Assembly (NCBI GenBank): GCA_022340195.1
Contig: JAJDOL010000301.1
Span: 1 to 47,965 of the forward strand
Direction of reading: 5' to 3'
Length of the DNA stretch: 47,965 bases
From: Chromatiaceae bacterium
Lineage (GTDB): Bacteria; Pseudomonadota; Gammaproteobacteria; Chromatiales; Chromatiaceae
The position numbers were made by a program, and so were the translations under genes. Below, piece by piece: positions 18,170 to 27,496 of the stretch (position 1 is its first letter; every line of letters starts with the position of its first letter). The notes under the pieces are model-generated. The model was not told the DNA's origin, made no database searches, and saw nothing but the letters and a program-made list of their open reading frames with translations.

Positions 18170-18489
18170 CAGATGCAGTGGCTCCGGATCCTACGCCAAA
18201 TTCCCTGCTCTTGGAATGACCAGCCGAACCGCAACAGGTACCGCGGGGCTCAGAACGCATGCCGGTGAGCAGCATCAATGAGCGATCAACGCCCGCCACT
18301 GCCTGCGGCTGCGCCGGCGCGATATGAAGATCGATTGCCCTAGCTGCGCCCGTCGGTGTGGTGAATGACTGGGAATATTTTCCGCTTACCTACTGAGTTT
18401 TTTACGATGCCAGCGTCTCCGGTAGGACCCGTACCTCGGGGTTCCTTGCCATCCAACACGCGCCGAACCCGCTCGGCGTGCTGCATCGC
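18170..18489. other. 320-bp gap between ATP-grasp A and gcvR
   Basis: No convincing gene. It holds the upstream region of gcvR and the 3' side of ATP-grasp A. The only clear structure is the hairpin at 18457-18480. Confidence 0.5.
18457..18480 (-). terminator. Hairpin just after the ATP-grasp A stop codon
   Basis: CACG and CCGA pair with TCGG and CGTG around a 6-base loop, with a 2-base bulge. On the minus strand it starts 9 bases after the stop of ATP-grasp A. It lacks a proper T run, so it may be a weak terminator or a 3'-end stabilising stem. Confidence 0.35.
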
Positions 18490-19956
18490 TCAGTCCGCCA
18501 GGACCCAGGTATCCTTGCTTCCGCCACCGCGCGACGAGTTGACAACCGGCCAGCCCTTATTGGTGGCCACACGGGTCAAGCCGCCCGGTACCACCTCGAT
18601 GTCGCGTCCGAAAATGACATAGGGACGTAGGTCCATGTGCCGGGACTCCAGCTCCCCATCCAGACAACAAAGGTGGCGGGATAGCTGAACGACGGGCTGG
18701 GCAATGTAATTGCGTGGATTCTCCCTGATCTTCTTTTCGAGCTGGGTTCTTTGTGCCGGCGTGGACGTCGGTCCCATCAGAACCCTACCGTCCCCGGACC
18801 CGGCAACCGCCTTGACGACCATTCGCTCGAGATTTTCGAGTACATATTCCTGGTCCTGATCGACCGTCATCTCGTAGGTCTCTACGTTCGCCAATATCGG
18901 CGCCTCGCCCAGGTAGTAACGGATGATATCCGCGACATGCGCATACACCGCCTTGTCGTCGGCAATGCCGACGCCCGGGGCATTGACGACGGCCACGTTT
19001 CCGGAGCGCCAGGCGTTGACGATTCCGGCGACGCCGAGCACGGTCTCCGCGTTGAGCTCCAGCGGATCGAGAAAGTCGTCGTCGACGCAACGGTAGACGA
19101 CATCCACCTGCCGCAACCCACGCTTGGTCTTTAGGTAGACCTTGTCATTCTTGCACACGAGGTCCCGTCCTTCGGCCAATTCGACGCCCATCTCCTTGGC
19201 AAGGAAGGTGTGCTCGAAACAGGCGGAATCGAAACCACCTGGTGTCAAGAGCACCACGGCAGCCTGGCCCTCCCCGCGTGGGGAAAGGAAGCGCAGGGAC
19301 TCGAGCAGAAGGTCGGGATAATGCTCGACTCGCCGCACTCGGTAATTCGAGAAGAGCTCGGGCAGGATGCGCCGCTCAATTATCCGATTCTCGATCATGC
19401 AGGACATCCCAGAGGGCATACGGAGATTGTCCTCGAGAACCAGATAACGTCCCTCCTCGTCGCGAACGAGGTCGATACCGCTGATAGGAATATAAATATC
19501 CTGGGGCGGGCTGATGTCCATGATCTCACGTCGGAAATCCTTCCCGTTGTAGATCAACTCGGGCGGAACGACACCGTCCTTCAGAATGTTCTGGCGACCG
19601 TAGATATCCCTCAAGAACAGATTCAAGGCTCGTACCCGCTGCTTTAGACCTGCCTCGATGAGCCGCCATTCGCCGGCGGTGATGATGCGCGGCACAATAT
19701 CGAAGGGCCAAACGCGCCCGATACCCTCGGATTGAGTCGAGTAACGCGAAAAGGCGACGCCTTCCGCACGAAGCGTCATGCACGCTTCGCGTGACTTAGC
19801 GTCCAGAAGGTGAAGTCCGGCGTGCCGGATGTGGTCCCACATGCGAGCATAGTGGGGCCGCGGGCGAAAATCGTCCTGGAAAAACTCGTCGTAGGCAACA
19901 ACCTCGGGCGGTGGGGTGATCTGAGTGTGAGAGTGAAACCAGGATTGTCTTAGCAC
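18490..19956 (-). CDS. Circularly permuted ATP-grasp protein, copy A
   Basis: A 488-residue member of the circularly permuted ATP-grasp family (former DUF404/DUF407). These are predicted to be carboxylate-amine ligases that add amino acids or amines to a peptide or protein; the substrate is unknown. Family motifs are VWPFDIVPRII (82-92), LVRDEEGRYLVLEDNLRMPS (163-182), LTPGGFDSACFEHTFLAKEM, and GVGIADDKAVY. The C-terminal signature is VVNSSRGGGSKDTWVL. Lys382 in MVVKAVAGSGDGR is kept, but the glycine-rich loop reads GSGDGR where copy B has SGGYGM. The start is GTG at 19956. It is transcribed away from copy B across a 497-bp gap. Confidence 0.88.
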   Translation of the reverse strand: MLRQSWFHSHTQITPPPEVVAYDEFFQDDFRPRPHYARMWDHIRHAGLHLLDAKSREACMTLRAEGVAFSRYSTQSEGIGRVWPFDIVPRIITAGEWRLIEAGLKQRVRALNLFLRDIYGRQNILKDGVVPPELIYNGKDFRREIMDISPPQDIYIPISGIDLVRDEEGRYLVLEDNLRMPSGMSCMIENRIIERRILPELFSNYRVRRVEHYPDLLLESLRFLSPRGEGQAAVVLLTPGGFDSACFEHTFLAKEMGVELAEGRDLVCKNDKVYLKTKRGLRQVDVVYRCVDDDFLDPLELNAETVLGVAGIVNAWRSGNVAVVNAPGVGIADDKAVYAHVADIIRYYLGEAPILANVETYEMTVDQDQEYVLENLERMVVKAVAGSGDGRVLMGPTSTPAQRTQLEKKIRENPRNYIAQPVVQLSRHLCCLDGELESRHMDLRPYVIFGRDIEVVPGGLTRVATNKGWPVVNSSRGGGSKDTWVLAD

Positions 19957-20453
19957 AGCAAGCCGCTCGTTACGCCTCCGTCAGTCAGCAAGTACCCTAA
20001 GCTCCAGCAAAAATCGAGCCCGCACCTCAGACCTCGAACGGCCGGGGTCAGCTTCACATTCCACCAGAGCTATTTTGATTGCCGCGCAAGCACTTAGCTG
20101 GTTACCGGCCGAGCGTCCCCAGGGAGAGTCTCTCCAGCGTGCCTGGAATTCCAGCCAAGACCACGTGACTTCGCCCCGATCTGGTGCACCCCCCGCGCTC
20201 ACGCCCGAAAAAGGGGCATTCGCGACCTATCCTTTGTCGCACTACGACCAGCTCCGAGGGGTCCGGAAAACCAGATACCTGTCTCGGCCGGTCGGATTCC
20301 GAGACGCCTGTACGGTCGGACGCACTTTCGTACAGCCCGAACGCCGTTGCCTGTCCAACGACAAGCGAGCCTGGACATACGGAATTTTCGTGCACGATCC
20401 GTGCATGTCGGCCAGGAAGTCGCCGCCTTATGGGGTTCGGACTCCTAACTTCG
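19957..20453. promoter_or_regulatory. 497-bp divergent control region between the two ATP-grasp genes
   Basis: This gap must carry both promoters. I see no convincing gene in it. It contains a perfect 12-bp palindrome CTGGAATTCCAG (20143-20154), and a hairpin TGCACG-ATC-CGTGCA (20391-20405) about 50 bases before the copy B ATG. No consensus -35/-10 pair stood out for either direction. Confidence 0.45.
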
Positions 20454-21911
20454 ATGCCGATTGACTGGAAAGAATACGAGACAACAGGCTGCCACGACGA
20501 GCTGATCGACGCCAAGGGGTCGGCCTGGCCTTGGACTAGCGATCTTGCAGCTGCTCTCGCGGAGCTCGACACGGACGAGCTGGCCGAGCGCCAGGCAGCC
20601 GCTGACCTGGCTATCAAGGAAATGGGCATCAGCTTCACCGTCTATAGCGACGAGGAGGGATCCATCGACCGCACCTGGCCATTCGATATCATACCCCGGG
20701 TTATTCCCAGGCCAGAGTGGGAGCGGGTCCAAGCCGGACTGAGCCAACGCGTTCATGCCCTGAACCTGTTCATCGACGACCTGTACCACGAGCAGAAGAT
20801 CATCGCGGACGGCGTCTTTCCCCGCGAAGTCCTCGAGGATTCGGTCAATTTCCGTCCCCAATGCATCGGCATCGATCCGCCGTTGGGAATTTGGGCCCAC
20901 ATCTGCGGCTCCGACCTGGTACGTGACGCCGAGGGCACCCTGTACGTCCTGGAGGACAATCTGCGGGTACCCTCCGGCGTCTCTTATATGTTGGAGAACC
21001 GGCTCGTGACCAAACGGGTCTTCCCCGAGCTGTTCGACGATTATGCCCCGCTGCCGGTGGACGATTACCCGTCGCAGCTCTTCGACACCCTATGCGCCCT
21101 GTCACCGCGACCCGCGGACTATCCGGAGGTAGTGGTCTTGACTCCTGGAATCTACAACTCGGCCTACTTCGAGCATGCCTATCTCGCTCGGCAGATGGGC
21201 TGCGAGCTGGTTGAGGGCCGGGACCTGGTAGTGGAGGACGACGACTGCGTTTACATGCACACGGTCGACGGACCAGAGCGGGTGGATGTCATCTACCGGC
21301 GTATCGATGACCTCTTCCTGGACCCGGAGGCGTTTCGGCCCGACTCCGCCCTGGGTGTACCTGGACTGCTGCGGGCCTGGAAAGCCGGGAACGTGGCCAT
21401 GGCCAACTCGCCCGGATCCGGCGTCGCCGACGACAAGGTCGTCTACGCCTTCGTTCCAGAGATCATCAAATACTACCTGGACGAGGAAGCCAAGATCCCC
21501 AATGTACCCACTTGGCGCTGCCTCTACGAGGACGAACGCGCGTATGTTCTGGACCACATCCACGAACTGGTAATCAAGCCAGCCAACGAGTCCGGCGGCT
21601 ACGGCATGCTGATCGGACCCTATGCGACCAAAGCGGAGCACGAGAAATTCGCTGCCCTGATCCGGAAGGACCCACGCAACTACATAGCCCAGCCGACGCT
21701 GAAGCTGTCGACTGTCCCCACTGTGGTAGGAAGCAGGTTGGAACCCAGGCACGTCGACCTGCGCCCCTTCATACTATCCTCGGATAAGCAGCAGGTTACC
21801 ACCGGCGGTCTGACGCGGGTGGCGTTGCGCAAGGGTTCGCTCGTGGTTAACTCCTCGCAAGGGGGCGGGAGCAAGGATACATGGATTGTCGACGTCGACG
21901 AGGAGGTCTGA
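20454..21911 (+). CDS. Circularly permuted ATP-grasp protein, copy B
   Basis: A 485-residue paralogue of copy A with the same motif order: TWPFDIIPRVI (74-84), SDLVRDAEGTLYVLEDNLRV (153-172), then LTPGIYNSAYFEHAYLARQM, then SGVADDKVVYAF, and VVNSSQGGGSKDTWIV at the C-terminus. The ATP-binding Lys375 and the loop SGGYGM (380-385) are intact, so this copy looks catalytically competent. The frame is open back to 20184 but family similarity begins just after the ATG at 20454. It is followed 3 bases later by the alpha-E gene, so the two are translated from one mRNA. It is predicted to work with the alpha-E and transglutaminase proteins in a peptide ligation/cleavage system. Confidence 0.9.
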   Translation: MPIDWKEYETTGCHDELIDAKGSAWPWTSDLAAALAELDTDELAERQAAADLAIKEMGISFTVYSDEEGSIDRTWPFDIIPRVIPRPEWERVQAGLSQRVHALNLFIDDLYHEQKIIADGVFPREVLEDSVNFRPQCIGIDPPLGIWAHICGSDLVRDAEGTLYVLEDNLRVPSGVSYMLENRLVTKRVFPELFDDYAPLPVDDYPSQLFDTLCALSPRPADYPEVVVLTPGIYNSAYFEHAYLARQMGCELVEGRDLVVEDDDCVYMHTVDGPERVDVIYRRIDDLFLDPEAFRPDSALGVPGLLRAWKAGNVAMANSPGSGVADDKVVYAFVPEIIKYYLDEEAKIPNVPTWRCLYEDERAYVLDHIHELVIKPANESGGYGMLIGPYATKAEHEKFAALIRKDPRNYIAQPTLKLSTVPTVVGSRLEPRHVDLRPFILSSDKQQVTTGGLTRVALRKGSLVVNSSQGGGSKDTWIVDVDEEV

Positions 21912-21914
21912 TCC

Positions 21915-22868
21915 ATGCTCTCGCGTGTGGCCGAGAATATCTACTGGATGGCACGCTATATCGAACGTGTGGAAAACACGGCGCGACTGATCTCGGCGGC
22001 AACCAACCTGATGCTGGACCTGCCGAAGGGGATGCGCCAGGGGTGGGGTCCGCTTATCGCGATAGCCGGTTGCGACGAGATCTATCGCAAGCGCCATGAC
22101 GAGTACGGCGAGCGCGCCGTGCTGCGCTTCATGATCGGCGCCAAGGACAATCCCGATTCCATCCTCGAGTCGCTGCAAAGTGCCCGTGAAAACTGCCGTA
22201 CTATTCGGGACATCGTACCGCGCGAGGTCTGGGAGCAGATCAACGCCCTGTACTTCTTCGGGGGCGAGCACATGCAGGAAGGACTGACCAAGCGCGGACG
22301 CCATCCCTTTTTGAAACAGATCGTACTGCGTTGTCAGACCATTGCCGGAAAGGTCTCCGGAACCATGAACCGGGACCAGGGTTACCAATTTCTGCGCCTG
22401 GGCTACAACATCGAGCGCGCCGACATGACCACCCGTATCCTCGACGTCAGCTCCGCGGACCTGCTGCACGAGGACGGTCCGGATCTGGAGCCCTTCGCGA
22501 GCACCCGCTGGATGGCCGTGCTCAACTCCATCTCGGCCTATCAGATGTACCGGCGAAGCCAGCAGCCGAGAGTTCAGCGCTCCGCGGTGGTCCGCTTCGT
22601 CCTACAGGACACCGCCTTCCCGCGAGCCGTCTACTACTGCATCAACCAGGTCGAGGCCGGAATCTCACTACTACCCCGCAACGCGTCATCCATGCGCGTG
22701 ATCGGGCGCCTGAAGCGGTCCCTGACCTCCCCCGATATCGGCGGGCTCGACCAAGAGTCCCTTCACGCCTTCATAGACGAGCTCCAGGTGACCATCTCCG
22801 AGCTGCACCAAGAGCTGTCGGGAACCTGGTTCCTGCCGCCTCCGGCAACGGCATCTAACGCGGACTGA
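21915..22868 (+). CDS. Alpha-E domain protein (DUF403)
   Basis: A 317-residue, almost all-helical protein that matches the alpha-E family: MLSRVAENIYWMARYIERVE at the N-terminus, YFFGGEHMQEGL, and LGYNIERADMTTRILDV. These proteins are found fused to or encoded beside circularly permuted ATP-grasp proteins and transglutaminases. The biochemical role is unknown. The ribosome site GAGGAGG lies within the last codons of ATP-grasp B, and only 3 bases separate the two genes. Confidence 0.92.
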   Translation: MLSRVAENIYWMARYIERVENTARLISAATNLMLDLPKGMRQGWGPLIAIAGCDEIYRKRHDEYGERAVLRFMIGAKDNPDSILESLQSARENCRTIRDIVPREVWEQINALYFFGGEHMQEGLTKRGRHPFLKQIVLRCQTIAGKVSGTMNRDQGYQFLRLGYNIERADMTTRILDVSSADLLHEDGPDLEPFASTRWMAVLNSISAYQMYRRSQQPRVQRSAVVRFVLQDTAFPRAVYYCINQVEAGISLLPRNASSMRVIGRLKRSLTSPDIGGLDQESLHAFIDELQVTISELHQELSGTWFLPPPATASNAD

Positions 22869-22894
22869 GAATCACGCGCACAAGGAAGCCCCGA

Positions 22895-22948
22895 ATGAAC
22901 GCGAATTCGCAGCTACAAAACGTCGTCGCCCACGAGATGTCTCAGTAG
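22895..22948 (+). CDS. Possible 17-residue leader ORF before the transglutaminase gene
   Basis: ATG at 22895, stop TAG at 22946-22948, encoding MNANSQLQNVVAHEMSQ. A good Shine-Dalgarno sequence (AAGGAAG) lies about 6 bases upstream. The 145-bp gap here is the only real break in the ATP-grasp/alpha-E/transglutaminase run. It could be a leader peptide, a small gene, or chance. It shows no similarity I recognise. Confidence 0.3.
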   Translation: MNANSQLQNVVAHEMSQ

Positions 22949-23013
22949 TTCTTGGCTCGGCGATATACTAGTTTTTTTCGCCGTTTCACTCATCCTGCGC
23001 AGACCCGTAAACC

Positions 23014-26000
23014 ATGTCGATCAAAGTCGCCATCGACCACAGAACCGAATATCACTTCGACCGGTCCGTGAGCCTTTCGCCTCACATCGTGCGGCTTCGA
23101 CCCGCCGCCCATAGCCGCACCCCGGTCCTGGGCTACTCGCTCAAGATCGAGCCGGAAGAGCACTTCATCAATTGGCAGCAGGATCCGTTCGGCAACTACC
23201 TCGCCCGACTGGTCTTCCCGGAGAAGACGCGCTCGCTTGCGGTACAGGTCGACCTGGTCGCTGAGATCATCACTATCAATCCCTTCGACTTCTTCGTCGA
23301 GGAGTACGCCTACGACTATCCGTTCGGCTACGACGACCAGTTGCGCAAGGAGTTGGCACCCTACCTCGAGATCAAGGAAGAAGGCCCACTGCTGCGCGAC
23401 TGGTTGGGAACCGTCGACCGCACCCCGAGAGAAACCGTCTACTTCCTGGTCGACCTCAACAAGCAACTGCAGGAGCACATCGGCTATGTAGTGCGTATGG
23501 AGCCCGGCATCCAGACCTGCGAGGAGACCTTGCAGCTGCGCAAGGGGTCCTGCCGCGACACCGGTTGGCTGCTGGTGCAGATCCTGCGTCATCTCGGCTT
23601 TGCCACCCGTTTCGTCTCCGGCTACCTGATCCAGCTCACGGCCGACGTCAAATCCCTGGACGGTCCCAGCGGGCCAGCGAATGACTTCACCGACCTGCAC
23701 GCCTGGGCCGAGGTCTATGTGCCCGGGGCCGGCTGGATCGGTTTGGATCCCACCTCCGGGCTGTTCGCCGGCGAGGGCCACATTCCACTCGCATGCACCC
23801 CGGACCCTGTGAGCGCCGCCCCCATCACCGGCGCCACCGACAAGTGTGAAACCAGCTTTTACTTCCACAACCGAGTCCGGCGGATCCACGAAGACCCGCG
23901 GGTTACGAAACCCTACACGGATTCGCAATGGCAAGCGATCCAGGACCTGGGCCGCCGCGTCGACCTGGACTTGGTGGCGAACGACGTGCGCCTGACCATG
24001 GGTGGGGAGCCCACCTTCGTTTCCATCGACGACATGGACGGGGAGGAGTGGAACACAGCCGCGCTGGGTCCGACCAAAAAACCCTTGGCCGAGAACCTCT
24101 TATCAAGGCTCAAGGACCGTTTCGCCCCCGGTGGTTTGCTGCACATCGGCCAGGGAAAATGGTATCCGGGTGAGCAGCTTCCCCGTTGGGCCCTGTCCTG
24201 CTTCTGGCGCAAAGATGGAGAGCCCGTATGGCACAATCCGGAGCTGTTCGGCAACGAGGCGGAAAGTTACGGCAGCACGGCCGCGGATGCACAACTCTTC
24301 ATCCGCTCCCTTGCCGAGAATCTGGGGGTGGTCCCCGACGACGCCCTACCCGCGTTCGAGGACGTCTTCTACTATTTGTGGAAAGAGGCACGCCTGCCCG
24401 CCAACGTGGATCCCTTGGACAACAAGCTCAAGGACCCCATAGAGCGCAAGCGCATCGCCCGCCTGTTTCAGAAGGGCATCAATGAGGTCGCAGGCTATGT
24501 GCTGCCCTTACGCTGGGCTGGCCTGCACCCGCGGGGCTCTTGGCAGAGCGGCCGCTGGGGCTTTCGCGACGGCAGTCTGTTTCTAATCCCAGGCGACTCA
24601 CCTATGGGCCTGCGTCTGCCGCTCGACGCCCTGCCCCACGTACCCGAAGGCGGGATCGAGCCCGAGCACGAGCGCAATCCCTTCGAGCCCCGCGAGCCCC
24701 TGCACGCCGCATACGACGAGATCGCGCGACGATACGGACGCATTACCCGGCCCGACCAGGCTCCCCAACGCATCCGCGAGCAGGGGATGGACCCGGCCGC
24801 AACCGGCTACCGCTACGGCCGCGCCGCACCGCCGGCGGACGCTTTCCACGCCCGAAGCGACCAGAATCCGCTGCCCGACGAGCTGCAAGCCGAGTGGCCT
24901 GCTGATCGGGTGCGCACCGCGCTCTGCATCGAGCCCAGGGGGGGCCGTCTTTACTGCTTCATGCCGCCCCTGACCCATCTGGAGCACTGGCTCGAACTGG
25001 TGGCCTGCATCGAGGCCACCGCAGACCAGCTAGGAACCAAAATCATTATCGAGGGCTACGAGCCACCCAGGGATCACCGGCTGCAAAAGCTCGCGGTTAC
25101 CCCGGATCCGGGCGTCATCGAGGTCAACATCCACCCGTCGGAAACCTGGGACCAGATGGTCCGGGACACGAACATTCTTTACGAAGAGGCTCGCCTGTCG
25201 CGGCTCGGCACCGAGAAATTCATGCTCGACGGGCGCCACACGGGTACGGGCGGCGGCAATCACGTTACGCTCGGTGGTCCTTCGCCGGCCGACAGCCCGC
25301 TGCTGCGCAAGCCTGATCTGGTGCAGAGCCTGATCTGCTACTGGCAGAACCACCCCAGCCTGTCCTACCTGTTCTCGGGGATGTTTATCGGCCCCACCAG
25401 CCAGGCCCCGCGCGTGGACGAGGCCAGGGACGACGCCCTCTACAATCTCGAGATCGCCTTCCAGCAGATGCCCCGCGGAGAGGTCCCCCAACCCTGGATC
25501 GTCGACCGCGTGCTCAGGAACCTGCTGGCGGACATCACCGGCAACACTCACCGCACCGAGTTCTGCATCGACAAGCTCTACTCACCTGACACAGCGTCGG
25601 GCCGCCAGGGCCTAGTGGAGTTTCGCGCCTTCGAGATGCCACCCCACGCCCGCATGGGCCTGGCGCAGATGCTTCTGCTTCGTTCCATGGTCGCGCGCTT
25701 CTGGCAGACCCCCTACACCCGGCGTCCCGTGCGCTGGGGCACTGAGCTGCACGACCGTTTTCTGTTGCCCCACTTCGTCCGTAGCGACTTCCATGACGTG
25801 ATCTGCGACCTGCAGCGGGCGGGGTATCCCTTCGAGATGGCCTGGTTCGATCCCTTCTTCGAGTTCCGCTTCCCCCACTATGGCGACCTGGTCACGGACA
25901 ATGGCATCGACATGGAGTTGCGCACCGCCATCGAGCCCTGGAACGTCCTCGGTGAGGAGGTCACCGCCCAGGGTACGGCCCGCTTCGTCGACAGCTCAGT

Positions 26001-26421
26001 CGAGCGGATGCAGGTCAAGGTCAACGGCATGATCGACCAGCGGCATGTCCTGGCCTGCAACGGCCGCCGCGTACCCCTGCGCCCCACCGGCCGCAAGGGC
26101 GAGTACGTAGCCGGCATACGCTTCAAGGCCTGGAGCCCGCCGTCCGGACTGCACCCGACCATACCCAGCCACAATCCTCTGATCTTCGAGGTCATCGACA
26201 CCTGGAACAGATTGAGCCTGGGCGGCTGCACCTACCACGTCTCCCACCCCGGCGGGCGCAGCGAAGACCGCTTCCCGGTAAACAGCTACGAGGCCGAGAG
26301 TCGGCGCATCGCCCGCTTCCGCGACACGGGCCACAGCTCGGGAACCGTCGACGCGCCTCCGGAGGAGCCCGCGGGGGATCATCCCTATACGCTGGATCTG
26401 CGCTACAAGGCAGGGTGCTGA
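23014..26421 (+). CDS. Transglutaminase-like/DUF2126 protein
   Basis: A 1135-residue cytoplasmic protein with two parts. Residues 1-90 are the bacterial transglutaminase N-terminal beta domain. About 150-265 is a transglutaminase-like papain-fold peptidase with the full triad: Cys180 in KGSCRDTGWL, His229 in LHAWAEVYV and Asp245 in GLDPTSG. From about 310 on it is the large DUF2126 region (for example MGGEPTFVSIDDMDG and TGTGGGNHVTLGG). The peptidase is predicted to cleave or transfer the peptide made by the neighbouring ATP-grasp enzymes. It follows alpha-E by 145 bases; a TATACT near 22966 could be a separate -10. There is no strong Shine-Dalgarno sequence. Confidence 0.92.
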   Translation: MSIKVAIDHRTEYHFDRSVSLSPHIVRLRPAAHSRTPVLGYSLKIEPEEHFINWQQDPFGNYLARLVFPEKTRSLAVQVDLVAEIITINPFDFFVEEYAYDYPFGYDDQLRKELAPYLEIKEEGPLLRDWLGTVDRTPRETVYFLVDLNKQLQEHIGYVVRMEPGIQTCEETLQLRKGSCRDTGWLLVQILRHLGFATRFVSGYLIQLTADVKSLDGPSGPANDFTDLHAWAEVYVPGAGWIGLDPTSGLFAGEGHIPLACTPDPVSAAPITGATDKCETSFYFHNRVRRIHEDPRVTKPYTDSQWQAIQDLGRRVDLDLVANDVRLTMGGEPTFVSIDDMDGEEWNTAALGPTKKPLAENLLSRLKDRFAPGGLLHIGQGKWYPGEQLPRWALSCFWRKDGEPVWHNPELFGNEAESYGSTAADAQLFIRSLAENLGVVPDDALPAFEDVFYYLWKEARLPANVDPLDNKLKDPIERKRIARLFQKGINEVAGYVLPLRWAGLHPRGSWQSGRWGFRDGSLFLIPGDSPMGLRLPLDALPHVPEGGIEPEHERNPFEPREPLHAAYDEIARRYGRITRPDQAPQRIREQGMDPAATGYRYGRAAPPADAFHARSDQNPLPDELQAEWPADRVRTALCIEPRGGRLYCFMPPLTHLEHWLELVACIEATADQLGTKIIIEGYEPPRDHRLQKLAVTPDPGVIEVNIHPSETWDQMVRDTNILYEEARLSRLGTEKFMLDGRHTGTGGGNHVTLGGPSPADSPLLRKPDLVQSLICYWQNHPSLSYLFSGMFIGPTSQAPRVDEARDDALYNLEIAFQQMPRGEVPQPWIVDRVLRNLLADITGNTHRTEFCIDKLYSPDTASGRQGLVEFRAFEMPPHARMGLAQMLLLRSMVARFWQTPYTRRPVRWGTELHDRFLLPHFVRSDFHDVICDLQRAGYPFEMAWFDPFFEFRFPHYGDLVTDNGIDMELRTAIEPWNVLGEEVTAQGTARFVDSSVERMQVKVNGMIDQRHVLACNGRRVPLRPTGRKGEYVAGIRFKAWSPPSGLHPTIPSHNPLIFEVIDTWNRLSLGGCTYHVSHPGGRSEDRFPVNSYEAESRRIARFRDTGHSSGTVDAPPEEPAGDHPYTLDLRYKAGC

Positions 26422-26592
26422 AAGGCGTACGCTGTCGTTGTATCGCTCGATGTTTCTACTGGAGCCCACCAGACGTACAAGGGTGCAATACTGCAAGGCG
26501 CATCCGCTGACAAGCGGTCCCCTGGCATTTCCCGGGCCTCCGATACCCGGACCTACATCACGAAATTGTCACTGGCGATTTATCTTTATGAA

Positions 26593-27468
26593 TCAATACG
26601 TCAAACGCCCTTCGAACAGGTCGGTCTTTGCCTTTATCGCGTCCAGCATGTGATCGCGAAATGCCAGCACGCGAGCCGTTCGTTTCAAGTCCGGATGAAG
26701 CAACAACCACATACCCAGGTTCCATTCCGGGTCGGGATCGCAGAAGCGTTCCAGGGACGGGTCGGGGTCTCCCATGAAACATGGCAAGATGGATACGCCC
26801 ATACCTTCTCTCAGTGCCGCCTGCGTGAGCAAGGTATCGTCAACGAAAAAGCGATGGGATTGGCCTCCACAGGATTTCTTCGTCCACGATTTATGAAAGA
26901 CGCAGCATTCGACGCCAAGCCATTGGGGTTCACCTCCATTTTCGCGTAGCGCGTCGAGGTATTGATAACTGCCATAAACGGTGGAAGCCACCGTTGTGAC
27001 CCGTTTTCCGATCAGGGTGTCAGGCGGAGCGTTGCTCAGACGGACAGCAACATCCGCTTCCCGTTGCGCAAGGCTGGCATCGCTGTTGGATACCATGATG
27101 TGTAAAGCCACCTCCGGATAGCGGCGGCTGAAGCTGGTGAACATCGGCATCAGTACAGTCGTGGCCATGTTGTTGATTGCCGTCACCCGCAACGTTCCGG
27201 CCAACCGCGTGTCTTTGCCTGAAAGCGCCCCATCTACGTCCAGGGCTTCGCATTCCATCCGACCGGCAGCGACTTTCAGTTTTTCGCCCGCTACGGTTAA
27301 TTCGTAGCCGTTCCTCATTTTCTCGAACAAACGTACCCCGAGGTCCTCCTCCAGCTTGCGCATCCGTCGGGAAACCGTGGAGTGCTGCAGCTCCAGAGTT
27401 TTCGCTCCACCAGAGATCGAGCCGTTGCGCGCCACAGCGAGAAACAACCTCAGGTCATCCCAGTTCAC
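26593..27468 (-). CDS. LysR-family transcriptional regulator
   Basis: A 291-residue LysR regulator. The N-terminal winged helix-turn-helix (about 1-60) begins NWDDLRLFLAVARNGS, with the recognition helix around LQHSTVSRRMRKLEEDLG. The C-terminal effector-binding domain follows (about 85-285). I chose the GTG at 27468 because AAGGAAGG sits 4-6 bases upstream and the protein then starts right at the HTH; the open frame from 27498 has no such site. It is transcribed divergently from a SAM methyltransferase gene, which it probably controls. A perfect palindrome lies between them. The inducer is unknown. Confidence 0.92.
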   Translation of the reverse strand: MNWDDLRLFLAVARNGSISGGAKTLELQHSTVSRRMRKLEEDLGVRLFEKMRNGYELTVAGEKLKVAAGRMECEALDVDGALSGKDTRLAGTLRVTAINNMATTVLMPMFTSFSRRYPEVALHIMVSNSDASLAQREADVAVRLSNAPPDTLIGKRVTTVASTVYGSYQYLDALRENGGEPQWLGVECCVFHKSWTKKSCGGQSHRFFVDDTLLTQAALREGMGVSILPCFMGDPDPSLERFCDPDPEWNLGMWLLLHPDLKRTARVLAFRDHMLDAIKAKTDLFEGRLTY

Positions 27469-27482
27469 TGTCCTTCCTTGCG

Positions 27483-27496
27483 GTGCAAATTTGCAC
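27483..27496. promoter_or_regulatory. Perfect palindrome in the LysR/methyltransferase gap (likely LysR operator)
   Basis: GTGCAAATTTGCAC is a perfect 14-bp inverted repeat, 15 bases upstream of the lysR start codon and about 95 bases upstream of the methyltransferase start. Its position and dyad form resemble LysR-type recognition sites (T-N11-A class). It would suit autoregulation of lysR and control of the divergent gene. Confidence 0.5.

Noticed and set aside
20184..20453. Upstream in-frame extension of ATP-grasp B (90 codons)
   Set aside because: The extension is low-complexity and unlike the family; similarity starts just after the ATG at 20454.
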